This document shows, piece after piece, positions 1 through 8,677 of a DNA stretch of 64,000 bases (its first letter is position 1; each line of letters begins with the position of its first letter). The stretch lies in assembly GCA_942492635.1 (NCBI GenBank), contig CALOFP010000002.1, forward strand, positions 124,001 to 188,000, in the 5' to 3' direction. The position numbers and the translations under genes were made by a program. This stretch comes from CALOFP01 sp942492635. GTDB lineage: Bacteria; UBP6; UBA1177; CALOFP01. Under the pieces are notes generated by a model that searched no databases, was not told where the DNA came from, and was given only the letters and a program-made list of their open reading frames with translations.

Positions 1-794
1 TCGATCGGTTTTGCCGAAGGCAGGTCTTCATCTGTCTGAGTTTTTACCTCAGCAGAAGGCTCACCTTCGCTCACAGGAGCGGCTGTGTCCGTGTCAGGAA
101 CTTCGGCAGAACCCTTCTTCTCAGGTTTAACTTCTTCTTCTGATACGAAACGCTCGTCTGTCTTGATGATAGGTGAAAAAGAGATGTCTCCCTGGCGCTT
201 GAAAATGTCGGCCTTGCCGTCCATATCCGTATCTTTTTCTATCCTGGTTATCACGTTGTTTGCGTAATACTCCCAGTAATCAGGAGTTCCGTCGTAATTC
301 TGGTCCTCTTCAAGGCGGTTCAGGTTCCCTTTCTCATCGTAGTATTTCCAGATGTCGGTTTTTTCATCGAACTGGGAGTCAAGTTCTCTGCGAATGATTA
401 TTCCGTTGAGGTAGAAATCAACCTCGTCAACATTGCCGTCAAAATCGACATCAAGCTCCTCCTTCATTACCGATCCCTTCTTGTCGTAGAATCTCCAGAC
501 ATCGATTTTTCCGTCACTGTTAAGATCCATTTGCTTTGCAAAAATTCGGGGTTCTCCATCCTTGACCTTTTCAAAAATGGTGAATCGATCAGGTTTCTTG
601 TCTCTGTTCGTATCGTATTTCTTAATTATATATTTTTCCGGGTCATATTGTATGCCGCCCCCTTTTGCTGTAGGCATTTTACTCCCGTACTCAGAGGAGG
701 ATGTCTCGGATGACCGCCTTTTTGCATCTCCGTTTGAAGATGCGCAGCCGTGGGCCAGCGAAATAATCAAAAGAAGTGCAATGTATTTTTTCAT
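1..794 (-). CDS. Lipoprotein with Asp-rich repeats (3' part outside window)
   Basis: The gene starts at an ATG at 794 with a GGAG ribosome site 7-8 bases upstream and stays open to the left edge, so the C-terminus is missing (264 codons seen). The N-terminus is a short signal peptide ending in a lipobox-like AHGC, so the mature protein should be lipid-anchored, probably in the outer membrane. Residues about 55-200 hold five spaced repeats of the form D-x-N/D-x-D-G/K-x-x-D followed by an aromatic pair (for example DLNSDGKIDVWRFYD and DQNYDGTPDYWEYY), resembling EF-hand or calcium-binding loops. A Glu, Pro and Ser-rich tail follows. I do not recognise a named family; calcium binding is inferred from the repeats. 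It is probably the last gene of a minus-strand group, 84 bases after the metallo-hydrolase gene. Confidence 0.8.
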   Translation of the reverse strand, partial: MKKYIALLLIISLAHGCASSNGDAKRRSSETSSSEYGSKMPTAKGGGIQYDPEKYIIKKYDTNRDKKPDRFTIFEKVKDGEPRIFAKQMDLNSDGKIDVWRFYDKKGSVMKEELDVDFDGNVDEVDFYLNGIIIRRELDSQFDEKTDIWKYYDEKGNLNRLEEDQNYDGTPDYWEYYANNVITRIEKDTDMDGKADIFKRQGDISFSPIIKTDERFVSEEEVKPEKKGSAEVPDTDTAAPVSEGEPSAEVKTQTDEDLPSAKPI

Positions 795-878
795 ATTATT
801 CTCCAATATTTCTCTTTTATTCTATAAATGTAATAATACATAAATAAAAATCAAATTTTAAAGTTAACCAATGCCTTT

Positions 879-1640
879 TCAAACCTCGATCTCCATTCCG
901 TCGAAACCGGGTTCAACTCCGAGGGGAAGGCTCTTCTCAAGCTTTTCGTAATCGAAATGATGGTTCATGTGGGTGAGAACAGTCCTCTTGGGAGAAAGCT
1001 CCTGGACAAGGGCCAGAACGTCTGAGAGCTGCATGTGTTTATGATGTTCATATTGGACGGTTGTGCTGATAACAAGGCAGTCCAGACCTTCAAGCTTGCT
1101 TTTTTCCGATGGGGTCAGTTCACTGAAATCGGCAAGAAATGCAAAGTTTCCGAGGCGGAAACTGGCAACGTCGATGTCACCGTGAGCGTGAACTATGGGT
1201 TCGAGCTTCAATCCGGAGAAAAAAACGGGTTTTTGTTTGATTTCAAGAGGCTCCAGGAAAGGGATTTCACAGTAGCCGTTCTCTTCGAACATGTACTCGA
1301 AGCGACCTTGCATGGCTTCCAGAGTGTGCTTCATTCCGTAGAAAGGAAGTGGAGCACGATTTCTGAATGCGAACATCCTCAGGTCGTCGATCCCGGCCAT
1401 ATGATCGCTGTGGGCATGTGTAAGCCAGACTGCATCGATATGTTTGACCCCTGCACTAAGTAGTTGGAGCCTGAGTTCTGCGGGAGCATCGACAAGAATT
1501 GTTTTTCTTCCGGTTTCTATAAGAATAGAGAACCGTGTCCTCATATTTTTTCTGTTTTCCGAAAGGCATACAGGACATCCGCACAGGAGTTGAGGTGTTC
1601 CTGCGGAAGAGCCGGTTCCGAGAAGTGTGATCCTCATCAT
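879..1640 (-). CDS. MBL-fold metallo-hydrolase, PhnP-like
   Basis: A 253-residue metallo-beta-lactamase-fold hydrolase. It opens with LGTGSSAGTPQLLCGCPVC, the N-terminal signature of PhnP-type phosphodiesterases including a Cys pair, followed by the metal-binding THAHSDH motif near residue 75 and further histidines towards the C-terminus (VLTHMNHHFD). PhnP itself cleaves cyclic ribose phosphates; relatives with this architecture act on various phosphodiesters, so the substrate here is not assigned. There is no signal peptide, so it should be cytoplasmic. The start overlaps the stop of the upstream coiled-coil gene by 4 bases (ATGA), showing translational coupling. The product begins MMR, and either Met could be used. 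Confidence 0.85.
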   Translation of the reverse strand: MMRITLLGTGSSAGTPQLLCGCPVCLSENRKNMRTRFSILIETGRKTILVDAPAELRLQLLSAGVKHIDAVWLTHAHSDHMAGIDDLRMFAFRNRAPLPFYGMKHTLEAMQGRFEYMFEENGYCEIPFLEPLEIKQKPVFFSGLKLEPIVHAHGDIDVASFRLGNFAFLADFSELTPSEKSKLEGLDCLVISTTVQYEHHKHMQLSDVLALVQELSPKRTVLTHMNHHFDYEKLEKSLPLGVEPGFDGMEIEV

Positions 1641-2773
1641 TTAAAGAATTTCCTGAAAAATCCCATGAATCCTGATCGTTTCTTTGTATCCTCCTCGTAG
1701 AGTTCTATCAGGTTCTGAAGATTCTCGATCTCTTTTTTCAGCTTTTCATTTTCTTTTTCTAGCTCTGAGATTCTGTTGACCTCATCCTCCTCAGCGAGAG
1801 TGTTGCCATTTTTTTCAACATTATCGACCTCTTCGGGAAAAGATACGGGGACCAGGGAGCCGAATTCAAACACTTTAACAAATCTGCCCTCACTGTTTTT
1901 CACCATACCTTCAATCTTCACGCCTCCGTTTTTTGAGATTGCCGAAACAGCAGATTCCGTATCGTAAAGAAGTATTGATCGAAGGTCGAGATCTCCTCCC
2001 GCTGTTTCAAAAGATGTGATGAAATACCCGAACTTTTTTTTATTGTTGTAGAGGAATGTATTTCCTTTAAGACGCATTCCATCCTTCGGAGTCTCTTCAA
2101 ACAGCAACATAAGCTTTATGTTGCCTGAACCTGTGGCAACAGCAATGGAACCGTATCTCTCAAGAAGTTTTTGTATTTTGCCCCCCTTCTCTTTAGTTGT
2201 ATCAGCTGTGGCCGACTCTTGGATTCTCGATTCCTCCTTCGACCCATCGTCCGTTTGTGTCACAACCGGGAAAGCGGACTTTTCAATCTCATTTTCAAAA
2301 TCCGCATCTTTCGAAGACGGGGTATCTTCTCTCTCGTTCAGAAGGGCTGAGAGGCGCTCTACGCTTGCTTGGGGATTGATGTTGTTGGAAAGGCAAATGT
2401 TCTTGATTTCATGAACCTTTTTGCGGAAGAATCTTCCGGATGATACGGTTTCGAAAACAATGTTACTTCCGACATCCTTGTAGTCGAGAACTCCCATTAG
2501 GAAGAGAAGAAGTGAGTTTCCCATCTTCGTTGAGAGAAAGTAGGGCATGGCGGGAAATTCCTGGTCCAGAATCCTGAACCACTCCTTATATTCGGGAAGG
2601 TGTAACCTTTTCACGAGATCAAGCATATCCTGGTCAAGAAAGTTGAAAGAGAGCTCATTTTCATAAACTCTTGTCATCTCGGGATCCTCGATTATCGGCT
2701 CCATGGCCTTCCTGACATTTTCAATATTTTTCTCAAGAATATCATTTTGTGAAACAGAAATATTAAGTGTCAT
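1637..2773 (-). CDS. Uncharacterised protein with C-terminal coiled coil and basic tail
   Basis: A 378-residue protein of no family I recognise. The start is set at the ATG at 2773 because GGAGG lies five bases upstream; a TTG four codons earlier would place the ribosome site inside the gene. The N-terminal half is mixed alpha/beta. A low-complexity acidic and Ser-rich linker occupies about residues 160-200. A second compact domain follows, then residues about 325-360 form a heptad-like coiled coil rich in Glu, Lys and Leu. The extreme C-terminus is basic and aromatic (GFMGFFRKFFK), like an amphipathic membrane-binding helix. It overlaps the downstream hydrolase by 4 bases and follows a possible small ORF. 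A scaffold or membrane-peripheral role is only inference. Confidence 0.7.
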   Translation of the reverse strand: MTLNISVSQNDILEKNIENVRKAMEPIIEDPEMTRVYENELSFNFLDQDMLDLVKRLHLPEYKEWFRILDQEFPAMPYFLSTKMGNSLLLFLMGVLDYKDVGSNIVFETVSSGRFFRKKVHEIKNICLSNNINPQASVERLSALLNEREDTPSSKDADFENEIEKSAFPVVTQTDDGSKEESRIQESATADTTKEKGGKIQKLLERYGSIAVATGSGNIKLMLLFEETPKDGMRLKGNTFLYNNKKKFGYFITSFETAGGDLDLRSILLYDTESAVSAISKNGGVKIEGMVKNSEGRFVKVFEFGSLVPVSFPEEVDNVEKNGNTLAEEDEVNRISELEKENEKLKKEIENLQNLIELYEEDTKKRSGFMGFFRKFFK

Positions 2774-2794
2774 TCGTACCTCCAACTTCCATGT

Positions 2795-2935
2795 TTAGTG
2801 AGCCCGGAGAAACGGTTCGACCGGTTTCACCTTCTCTTTTTGTTGCAGAATACCGAGGCGGGTTCGCTTTTTCAATAAAATCCTGACCTTTTTTATTGTT
2901 TTATGGGGTTCTTGAACCGTTTCTCTGTATTTCAT
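2795..2935 (-). CDS. Possible 46-residue basic small protein
   Basis: A small ORF in an otherwise empty gap. It starts with ATG at 2935, has AGAGGT seven bases upstream, and ends with TAA at 2795-2797, 21 bases before the ATG of the next gene. The product is very basic (MKYRETVQEPHKTIKKVR at the N-terminus, followed by a LLKKRTR stretch), with no hydrophobic segment and no cysteines. Position and ribosome site fit the first gene, or a leader peptide, of the transcript carrying the coiled-coil protein and the PhnP-like hydrolase. The ORF could be chance, as 46 codons is short. Part of a 12-base inverted repeat lies at each end of it. Confidence 0.4.
   Translation of the reverse strand: MKYRETVQEPHKTIKKVRILLKKRTRLGILQQKEKVKPVEPFLRAH
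2807..2925. repeat. 12-base inverted repeat with a nested near-palindrome
   Basis: GAGAAACGGTTC at 2807-2818 is repeated exactly in inverted orientation at 2914-2925, 95 bases away. The first arm also begins a local near-palindrome (GAAACGGT ... ACC-G-GTTTC, about 2809-2827). The two arms lie inside the possible small ORF. The structure could fold in RNA or be a paired protein-binding site. No T-run follows, so it does not look like a terminator. Confidence 0.5.
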
Positions 2936-3108
2936 CAAGTTACCTCTGAATAAGATGAATCCACAAAACCTTTTTTGGAGACCAAATCAAAATTTTTCGG
3001 CTCCATGCCTAGCACAATGAAGAGTAGATATCGATAGATTTTCAAAGTTGTACTGAAGAGCCTGATGGAGACAGCAATGAGGAATCCGTGGCAGCCATTT
3101 GCAAGTTT

Positions 3109-3894
3109 CTAATTTCCGAGATTAAAGATGTCGATTGGAAATCTCTTCCTTCTCTTTATCGCCCGTTCCGTAGGAGAGAACATACGGTTTATTATCTGGT
3201 TTTCCGTATCGAGACTCCGCGTAAAAACTATTTCTATCCTGCGGTTAGTTCTTCTTGATTTGTCGTCGGCGTTTTCAACAAGAGGGGTTCCGTCGCCTTT
3301 TGCAACAGGGTGAAGTCGATCTCCCTTGATGTTTCCGAATCTTTCAAAATATCTGGCAGTCTCTATGGTTCTGGCTGCGGAGAGAGCCCAGGAGTCACGA
3401 TATCTTTGCACCTTATGTTCAATGTCGTCAGTGTGGGATTCAATTGAAATATCGTTTTTTACAGAGCGTGCTACCGAGACTATACTGTCAAGAATCGGCC
3501 ATGCACTGGGTTTGAGTTTCGCCCTTCCCCGATCAAAAAAGCTTTCGTCTGTTATGCGAAGAACAACTCCACGCATATCCTGAAGAATCTCAATCTTTCC
3601 CTTTTCGACACTCTTCATGGCTGATTTAATTTTTTTCAGAAGCACATCGACAGAAAACTGTGGATTGAAATCGCGGGAAATAATATCCATTCCCTTCGGC
3701 AGGTCTTCCACAGGTTCCTTTCGCTGGACACCGAAAGCCTCCTCAAGTTTTCCCGACATCTCCTTGAATTTCTGGACATCCATTTCGGCAAAGGAGAGAA
3801 GAAGCACAAAGAAGGTGAGGAGAAGAGACATCATATCCCCAAAGGTAACCATCCATCCCGGAGCTCCCTTGGGGCACTTAACTTTTTTTCCCAT
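3109..3894 (-). CDS. motB: Flagellar-type motor stator protein MotB
   Basis: A 261-residue MotB-family protein. A single membrane helix at about residues 18-36 carries the ion-conducting aspartate D20 in the motif MVTFGDMMS. A plug and linker region follows, then an OmpA/MotB peptidoglycan-binding domain from about residue 110, with ESHTDD and the conserved S-x-A-R segment of the cell-wall-binding helix. The last 30 residues are basic. MotB anchors the MotA/MotB proton or sodium channel to the cell wall. Its ATG directly follows the motA stop codon with no gap. No other flagellar genes lie in the window, so it could serve a flagellum encoded elsewhere or a non-flagellar motor. Confidence 0.92.
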   Translation of the reverse strand: MGKKVKCPKGAPGWMVTFGDMMSLLLTFFVLLLSFAEMDVQKFKEMSGKLEEAFGVQRKEPVEDLPKGMDIISRDFNPQFSVDVLLKKIKSAMKSVEKGKIEILQDMRGVVLRITDESFFDRGRAKLKPSAWPILDSIVSVARSVKNDISIESHTDDIEHKVQRYRDSWALSAARTIETARYFERFGNIKGDRLHPVAKGDGTPLVENADDKSRRTNRRIEIVFTRSLDTENQIINRMFSPTERAIKRRKRFPIDIFNLGN

Positions 3895-4662
3895 CTAGCC
3901 CTTCTCTTCTTCTTGCTTTCTCAGATCCGGAGATATGAACGATTCGAGGGTTTCGCCGAGGAGTCTGGGATTCTCTCCGTGCTGGAGACCAAGTACTCCG
4001 GCTTTTATGATTTCCTTCAACAGCAACTCTTCGTTTGTTCTGAGTTCCAGTTTTGTTTTCAGCGGAGCTGCTATAACGTTGGCGATAAAGGACCCGTAAA
4101 GTGTTGTCAGCAGGGCGACAGCCATTGCAGGGCCGATACTCTTGGGATCGTCCATAGCAGAAAGCATCTGAACAAGACCTATAAGTGTACCTATCATTCC
4201 AAAGGCCGGAGCGGCATCTTCCCATGAGGAAAGCATGCCCGCAATTTTTTCGTGCCTGACCTCGAGGTACTCGATCTCCCGGGTCATCACCTCCTCGATT
4301 TTCTCCTTGTCGGCTCCGTCGACACAGTAGTCTATTCCCTTTTTCATGAAGGGGTCTTCTATCTGCTGTTTTTCAAGGGCAAGAACACCTTCCCTTCTGG
4401 AAATTACACTGAGATCGATAAATCTCTGGATAACTTCCTGTGGACTACCGAACGCCTGCGGCTTGAAGGCAATCTTGACACCCTTTATCAGTTTTTTGAA
4501 GTCATCAAAGTTGTAGCGGGCCAGAAGAACTCCCAGAGAACCGCCGATAACGATGAGAGCCGAAGGTGCGTTTAAAAATATGATCGCGGAGGGTCCTATC
4601 ACGATAGAACCCACAACAAGTGCAAGGGCGACGACAAGTCCTATTAGGGTTGCAAGATCCAT
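3895..4662 (-). CDS. motA: Flagellar-type motor stator protein MotA (PomA-like)
   Basis: A 255-residue inner-membrane stator subunit with four predicted helices: two near the N-terminus (about 5-22 and 30-48) and two between about 150 and 205. The cytoplasmic loop contains the conserved charged stretch SVISRREGVLALE. The third-helix region carries APAFGMIGTLIGLVQ, including the conserved Pro-Ala and Gly-rich ion-channel residues. MotA assembles with MotB as an ion channel that powers rotation. Length and motifs match the short MotA/PomA class. It is the promoter-proximal gene of the motAB pair. Confidence 0.93.
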   Translation of the reverse strand: MDLATLIGLVVALALVVGSIVIGPSAIIFLNAPSALIVIGGSLGVLLARYNFDDFKKLIKGVKIAFKPQAFGSPQEVIQRFIDLSVISRREGVLALEKQQIEDPFMKKGIDYCVDGADKEKIEEVMTREIEYLEVRHEKIAGMLSSWEDAAPAFGMIGTLIGLVQMLSAMDDPKSIGPAMAVALLTTLYGSFIANVIAAPLKTKLELRTNEELLLKEIIKAGVLGLQHGENPRLLGETLESFISPDLRKQEEEKG

Positions 4663-4770
4663 ATATCTCCCCGTAAAGAAAAGAAAAGTTCAATATATTT
4701 TATTTAGCTGTTGTAGAAATTCAAGAAAAAGAAAATTGCATGGGAAGGGTAGGTAAAAATAATTCAATTC

Positions 4771-5700
4771 TTATTTACGACAGGAGGCTGCGTTTTGGTG
4801 GTGCGAATACTTCTTCATACGTTTTTCGAGATACATTTCCCTATCGGCATGGCGAAGCATATCATCCATTTTCATCGGAGTATCGGATGAAAAACCAGAT
4901 ACTCCGATGCTTATTGAGATTCTGTAGTTGTTGCCGGAAGATCGATTTCTCTCTTCAACGTTGGCCCGAAGTCGATGAATCATCGATTGTTTGTGGTGGT
5001 CCTTCGATTCAAGTGCGAGAACAACAAATTCGTCTCCTCCGAATCTGGAGATTATGTCCGAATTCCGGAAGGTCTGACGGAGTATTCTGGCTGTTTCAAC
5101 AAGAGCTGTATCACCGGTTTCATGTCCCAGTGTATCGTTGATTGTTTTCATGCCGTCGAGATCCATATAAAAAAGGAGCATTCTTCTTTTGTTTCGATGG
5201 GCCAAAGCCAGGTGTTGAGTAGAAAGAAATGAAAATCCCTTTCGATTGTAGAGTCCGGTTAATCCGTCAAGGAGTGCCAGTTCCCGGAGTGACTGCAGCT
5301 GCCGATGTCGCTCCACAGCATACTCGATAGCGTTGAGGAGCCTTGCTTCGGAGAATTTTCCCTTTACCAGATAGTCCTGAGCTCCCCTTCTAACGGAGTC
5401 TATTGCGGAGAGTTCATCGTCAAGTCCAGTTAGCACGATAACGGGTACTCTTTGGACTCCGTGCATCAGGAGATCGAGTGTGCTTATCCCGTCACTGTCA
5501 GGAAGGGAAAGATCAAGAAGGATAATGTCGAAGTGGTTGACACTGTCGCCGAGAAGTTGACCGATACTCTGAATGGAAACGAGATCGAATGAGAGAAGAG
5601 ATGAATTTTCCAGCTCAATATTTTTCAGCATTCTTCTTATGCATATGGCATCAACCCTGTTGTCCTCGACAAGAAGAATTCTGTAGCTTCTTGGTTTCAT
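4771..5700 (-). CDS. Response regulator with diguanylate cyclase (REC-GGDEF)
   Basis: A 309-residue cytoplasmic protein. The N-terminal receiver domain (about 5-125) has the acidic pair (VEDN), phospho-acceptor Asp (LLDLSLPDSDG), switch Thr (VLTGLDD) and conserved Lys (YLVKGK). The C-terminal GGDEF domain (about 140-300) has an intact GGDEF signature, so it should make cyclic di-GMP from two GTP. An RxxD inhibitory site (RNSD) sits exactly five residues before GGDEF, predicting product feedback inhibition. Phosphorylation would come from a histidine kinase that is not adjacent. Two PilZ proteins further along are possible cyclic di-GMP readers. It is a single-gene unit, 108 bases from motA. 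Confidence 0.92.
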   Translation of the reverse strand: MKPRSYRILLVEDNRVDAICIRRMLKNIELENSSLLSFDLVSIQSIGQLLGDSVNHFDIILLDLSLPDSDGISTLDLLMHGVQRVPVIVLTGLDDELSAIDSVRRGAQDYLVKGKFSEARLLNAIEYAVERHRQLQSLRELALLDGLTGLYNRKGFSFLSTQHLALAHRNKRRMLLFYMDLDGMKTINDTLGHETGDTALVETARILRQTFRNSDIISRFGGDEFVVLALESKDHHKQSMIHRLRANVEERNRSSGNNYRISISIGVSGFSSDTPMKMDDMLRHADREMYLEKRMKKYSHHQNAASCRK

Positions 5701-5968
5701 GTCCTTTACCCCTTGGCCTGTTTGTTTGTGGATAATTATATGAAAAAGGTGGCGGGGCGCAAGTATTTGAATTTTGTTGATAGATGTGAGTAGGAATGGT
5801 CTCCCCGTGAAACTGATGGGTTCTCTGAAAATCTGCTCTCACCTGCAATGCGGCAGAATCGAGGTGGTTTCTGATTTTGAATCATTCGTTTGAATAAAGG
5901 GTTGTTTTTAATTCTTAGGAACAATCGATAATCTCGGAAGAGCAGAAGCAGTTTTGGAATCTGTGGGG

Positions 5969-7735
5969 CTATCCGGCATAAAAGCCCTCGATTGTCTCTC
6001 TGTAGAGTTCAGTTATCTTTCTACGACGGAGCTTGAGGGTAGGTGTGAGCTCTCCATCCTCTACAGTGAATCGGCGATCGAGAATCTGAAATCTTTTAAT
6101 TGCTTCGTATTTCTCAAGATTTCCGTTTATCTTGTCGATTTTTCTCTTGAGCAGCTTTTCAATTCCCGGGTGAGAGGCGAGATCCCTCTCATCCCTGTAG
6201 TGATACTCTTTCTCTCCGGCATAGGCCTTGATCGCTTCAAAATCCGGGACAATGAGAGCTGAGAGGAATTTTTCCTCATCGCCGACAACACATGCGACGT
6301 CGATATGAGGATCACTCATAAGCATGTTTTCGATTTTTTGAGGGGCTATGTTCTTGCCGTTTGCCATTACGATGATCTCTTTTTTTCGACCGATAATTTT
6401 TAGTTTACCGTTATCGGTCATGACCGCAATGTCTCCGGTGTGGAGGTATCCTCTCTTATCCAGAACTTCATCGGTTTCCTCCTTCTTGTTGAAGTAGCCT
6501 TTCATGATAGTCGGACCTTTGACAAGAAGTTCTCCATCGGAAAGAATCTTTGTCTTTAAACCTTCAAGGGGCGGACCTACAGTCTCCACATCCCTGTCAG
6601 TCGGAAGGTTCGCGCTTACAACGGGCGAACACTCGGTAATGCCGTATCCTTCCACGATAGCTGTACCGATAATGTTGAAGAAACGGACTATTTCAGGCAT
6701 TATTGCGGCTCCACCCGAAATAAACAGTTCAATGCTGCGAACGGTCTTGTTGCGAATCTTTTCGAACACGAGCTTATTGTAGAATGCGTACTGAATGTTG
6801 TATGGGAACGGGATGGGTTCGTTTTTTTCAAGGTAGTGGTAAATTTTTTCACCAACCTTGAGTCCTCTGTTGAAGAGAGTTCTGGCAATTGGAGAAGATT
6901 TATCGACATTTCTTAAAACTGTGTGGTAGATCTTTTCAAAGAGTCTCGGCACAGCGCAGCTGATCGATGGACTCGTCTTCGAAATGTAATCAACTACTTT
7001 ACCCATATTGGGGACGGGGATTATCGTGCCTCCAAGATAAAAAACGACGTTCATTACGGTGAATTCGTATGCGTGGCTAAGGGGCAGCAGAGAGAGGTAT
7101 CTCATCTGGGAGATTGTTTCGACTACAGGGGTAAGTATCTTCACGTTTGAGACGATATTCCGATGACAGAGCATTACTCCCTTGGGTTCTCCGGTTGTTC
7201 CTGACGTGTAGATGAGTACAGCCGTGTCCTCTTCATCGGGAAGGTACTTTTCGCCTATGCTCTTACGGCCCTTTGCAAGTTCCTTGAATTTGCTGTAGGA
7301 GATGATACCGGAAAGATTTTCTTCCTCGTATTTGCAGTCGAATAGAACGGTTCTTAGAAACTGTTCCCTGGCAGGTGTAGCAATTTTTCGGAAAAGAGTG
7401 CTTTTTGAAACAAAGGCGAATTTTGCTCCGGAGTCTCTGACAATATAGTGATGCTGTTCTTCACTCGCAGTAACGTAGAGGGGCACAGCAACAGCACCGA
7501 TCAGAAAAATTGCATAGACGCTGATGTACCATTCGGCTCTATTCTCGGAGAGTATGACTACTCTATCACCTTTTTTTACTCCGGATTTCAGAAGGGCTCC
7601 TGCAACCTGCTGGATCTCTTTTTCCATGGCTCCGTAGGTTATGGATCGAATCTTTCCCTTTTCTAAAACATCTATAGCCGGTTTGTTTGGGAAGTTAATA
7701 AAGTTCCTTTTTATTTGTTCATACAAAGATGACAT
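5969..7735 (-). CDS. Long-chain fatty-acid-CoA ligase (AMP-binding)
   Basis: A 588-residue adenylate-forming enzyme of the long-chain acyl-CoA synthetase type, converting fatty acid, ATP and CoA to acyl-CoA. The adenylate P-loop YTSGTTGEPKG lies near residue 175. The GYGITECSP motif and the C-terminal hinge and catalytic Lys region (LKIIGRKKEIIVMANGKNI) are present. The reading frame extends 50 codons further upstream, but I place the start at the ATG at 7735 because GAGGG lies five bases before it and MSSLYEQI is the usual beginning of this family. There is no signal peptide; a peripheral inner-membrane location is typical. It lies 216 bases downstream of rluB on the same strand. Confidence 0.9.
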   Translation of the reverse strand: MSSLYEQIKRNFINFPNKPAIDVLEKGKIRSITYGAMEKEIQQVAGALLKSGVKKGDRVVILSENRAEWYISVYAIFLIGAVAVPLYVTASEEQHHYIVRDSGAKFAFVSKSTLFRKIATPAREQFLRTVLFDCKYEEENLSGIISYSKFKELAKGRKSIGEKYLPDEEDTAVLIYTSGTTGEPKGVMLCHRNIVSNVKILTPVVETISQMRYLSLLPLSHAYEFTVMNVVFYLGGTIIPVPNMGKVVDYISKTSPSISCAVPRLFEKIYHTVLRNVDKSSPIARTLFNRGLKVGEKIYHYLEKNEPIPFPYNIQYAFYNKLVFEKIRNKTVRSIELFISGGAAIMPEIVRFFNIIGTAIVEGYGITECSPVVSANLPTDRDVETVGPPLEGLKTKILSDGELLVKGPTIMKGYFNKKEETDEVLDKRGYLHTGDIAVMTDNGKLKIIGRKKEIIVMANGKNIAPQKIENMLMSDPHIDVACVVGDEEKFLSALIVPDFEAIKAYAGEKEYHYRDERDLASHPGIEKLLKRKIDKINGNLEKYEAIKRFQILDRRFTVEDGELTPTLKLRRRKITELYRETIEGFYAG

Positions 7736-7951
7736 TTTTCCCTCTTTCTTTATTGACATGAAACCCTGTTGTGGATACACTATAAAGGTACCTGCCGGGT
7801 GCGTAACCCTTGACAATTTGTTTTCTTCCTGATACAAATTGAGGGGGCGGTTCTTTGGTTGCGATTGGGTATCCAGTAGCAGCAAAACTTGCTCCCACCT
7901 GCATATAGCGGGCTAGAAACAAGTCAATATACGGCCACGGCGGGTATTTTC

Positions 7952-8677
7952 TCATTTCACAAGTTTCCTTAAAGATATAACTTCTTCACTCGAAAGCTCA
8001 CGATAGGATCCCTTTTTCAGGTTTTTAAGGGAAAGTCCCGCAAACTCTGTACGTTTCAGAGTTAAAACAGGGTTGCCGACAGATCTTAACAGTCTTTTAA
8101 CTTCCCGCTTTATTCCTTCGCTCATAACAATTCTTACTAAGGATGTACCGTTGTCGTTTTTTGAGACTAGAGAAGCTTCAACAGCCCGGCATCGTTTTTC
8201 GTCAAGAATTATGCCCTCTTTTGTCAGGGTTTGTGCGTTTCCGTCGGTGAAAATGCCTCGAACGAGAGCCCTGTACTCCTTTTTGACGCCATATCTGGGA
8301 TGGATAAGTTTGTTGGAGAGTTCTCCGTCGTTTGTAAGAAGAAGAACTCCTGAAACATCAAGGTCGAGACGACCGACAGGAAAAACCTTGGTCCCGCTGG
8401 GGACAAGATCAATAACTGTTTTCCGTCCACGGTCGTCGGAGACGGAGGAGAGATATCCTTCCGGTTTATGTAAAAGGTAGTAAACCCTGTTTTCTACCGG
8501 CCGGAGAATCTTCCCTCTGTGGCAAACCTCGTCCCTCGAAGGATTGATACTCTCTCCGAGGGTCGCGGTTCGGCCGTTTATTGTGATTTCACCACGCTCG
8601 ATAAGTTGCTCCGCCTTTCGCCTGGATGCAACTCCGGCCATGGCTATGAATCTGTTAATACGAATGGAGTTGGTCAT
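7952..8677 (-). CDS. rluB: 23S rRNA pseudouridine synthase, RluB/RsuA family
   Basis: A 241-residue pseudouridine synthase. An S4 RNA-binding domain occupies about residues 5-60 (IRINRFIAMAGVASRRKAEQ). The catalytic domain carries GRLDLDVSGVLLL with the catalytic Asp. RluB-type enzymes modify U2605 of 23S rRNA, and the exact target here is inferred from family likeness. Its ATG shares one base with the secA stop (TAATG), so the two are coupled. Co-transcription of secA and rluB looks certain from the overlap. Confidence 0.9.
   Translation of the reverse strand: MTNSIRINRFIAMAGVASRRKAEQLIERGEITINGRTATLGESINPSRDEVCHRGKILRPVENRVYYLLHKPEGYLSSVSDDRGRKTVIDLVPSGTKVFPVGRLDLDVSGVLLLTNDGELSNKLIHPRYGVKKEYRALVRGIFTDGNAQTLTKEGIILDEKRCRAVEASLVSKNDNGTSLVRIVMSEGIKREVKRLLRSVGNPVLTLKRTEFAGLSLKNLKKGSYRELSSEEVISLRKLVK

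Noticed and set aside
2809..2827. Near-palindrome as a terminator of motB
   Set aside because: The stem is bulged and not followed by a T-run in either direction, and it lies more than 280 bases after the motB stop.
3109..4662. ExbBD/TolQR rather than MotAB
   Set aside because: The MotB-type peptidoglycan-binding domain, the D20 motif and the MotA charged loop fit stator proteins; ExbD/TolR lack the OmpA-like domain.
5727..5735. A perfect DnaA-box consensus (TTATCCACA on the minus strand)
   Set aside because: It is single; one such 9-mer is expected by chance in a window this size, and no further boxes or AT-rich unwinding element accompany it.
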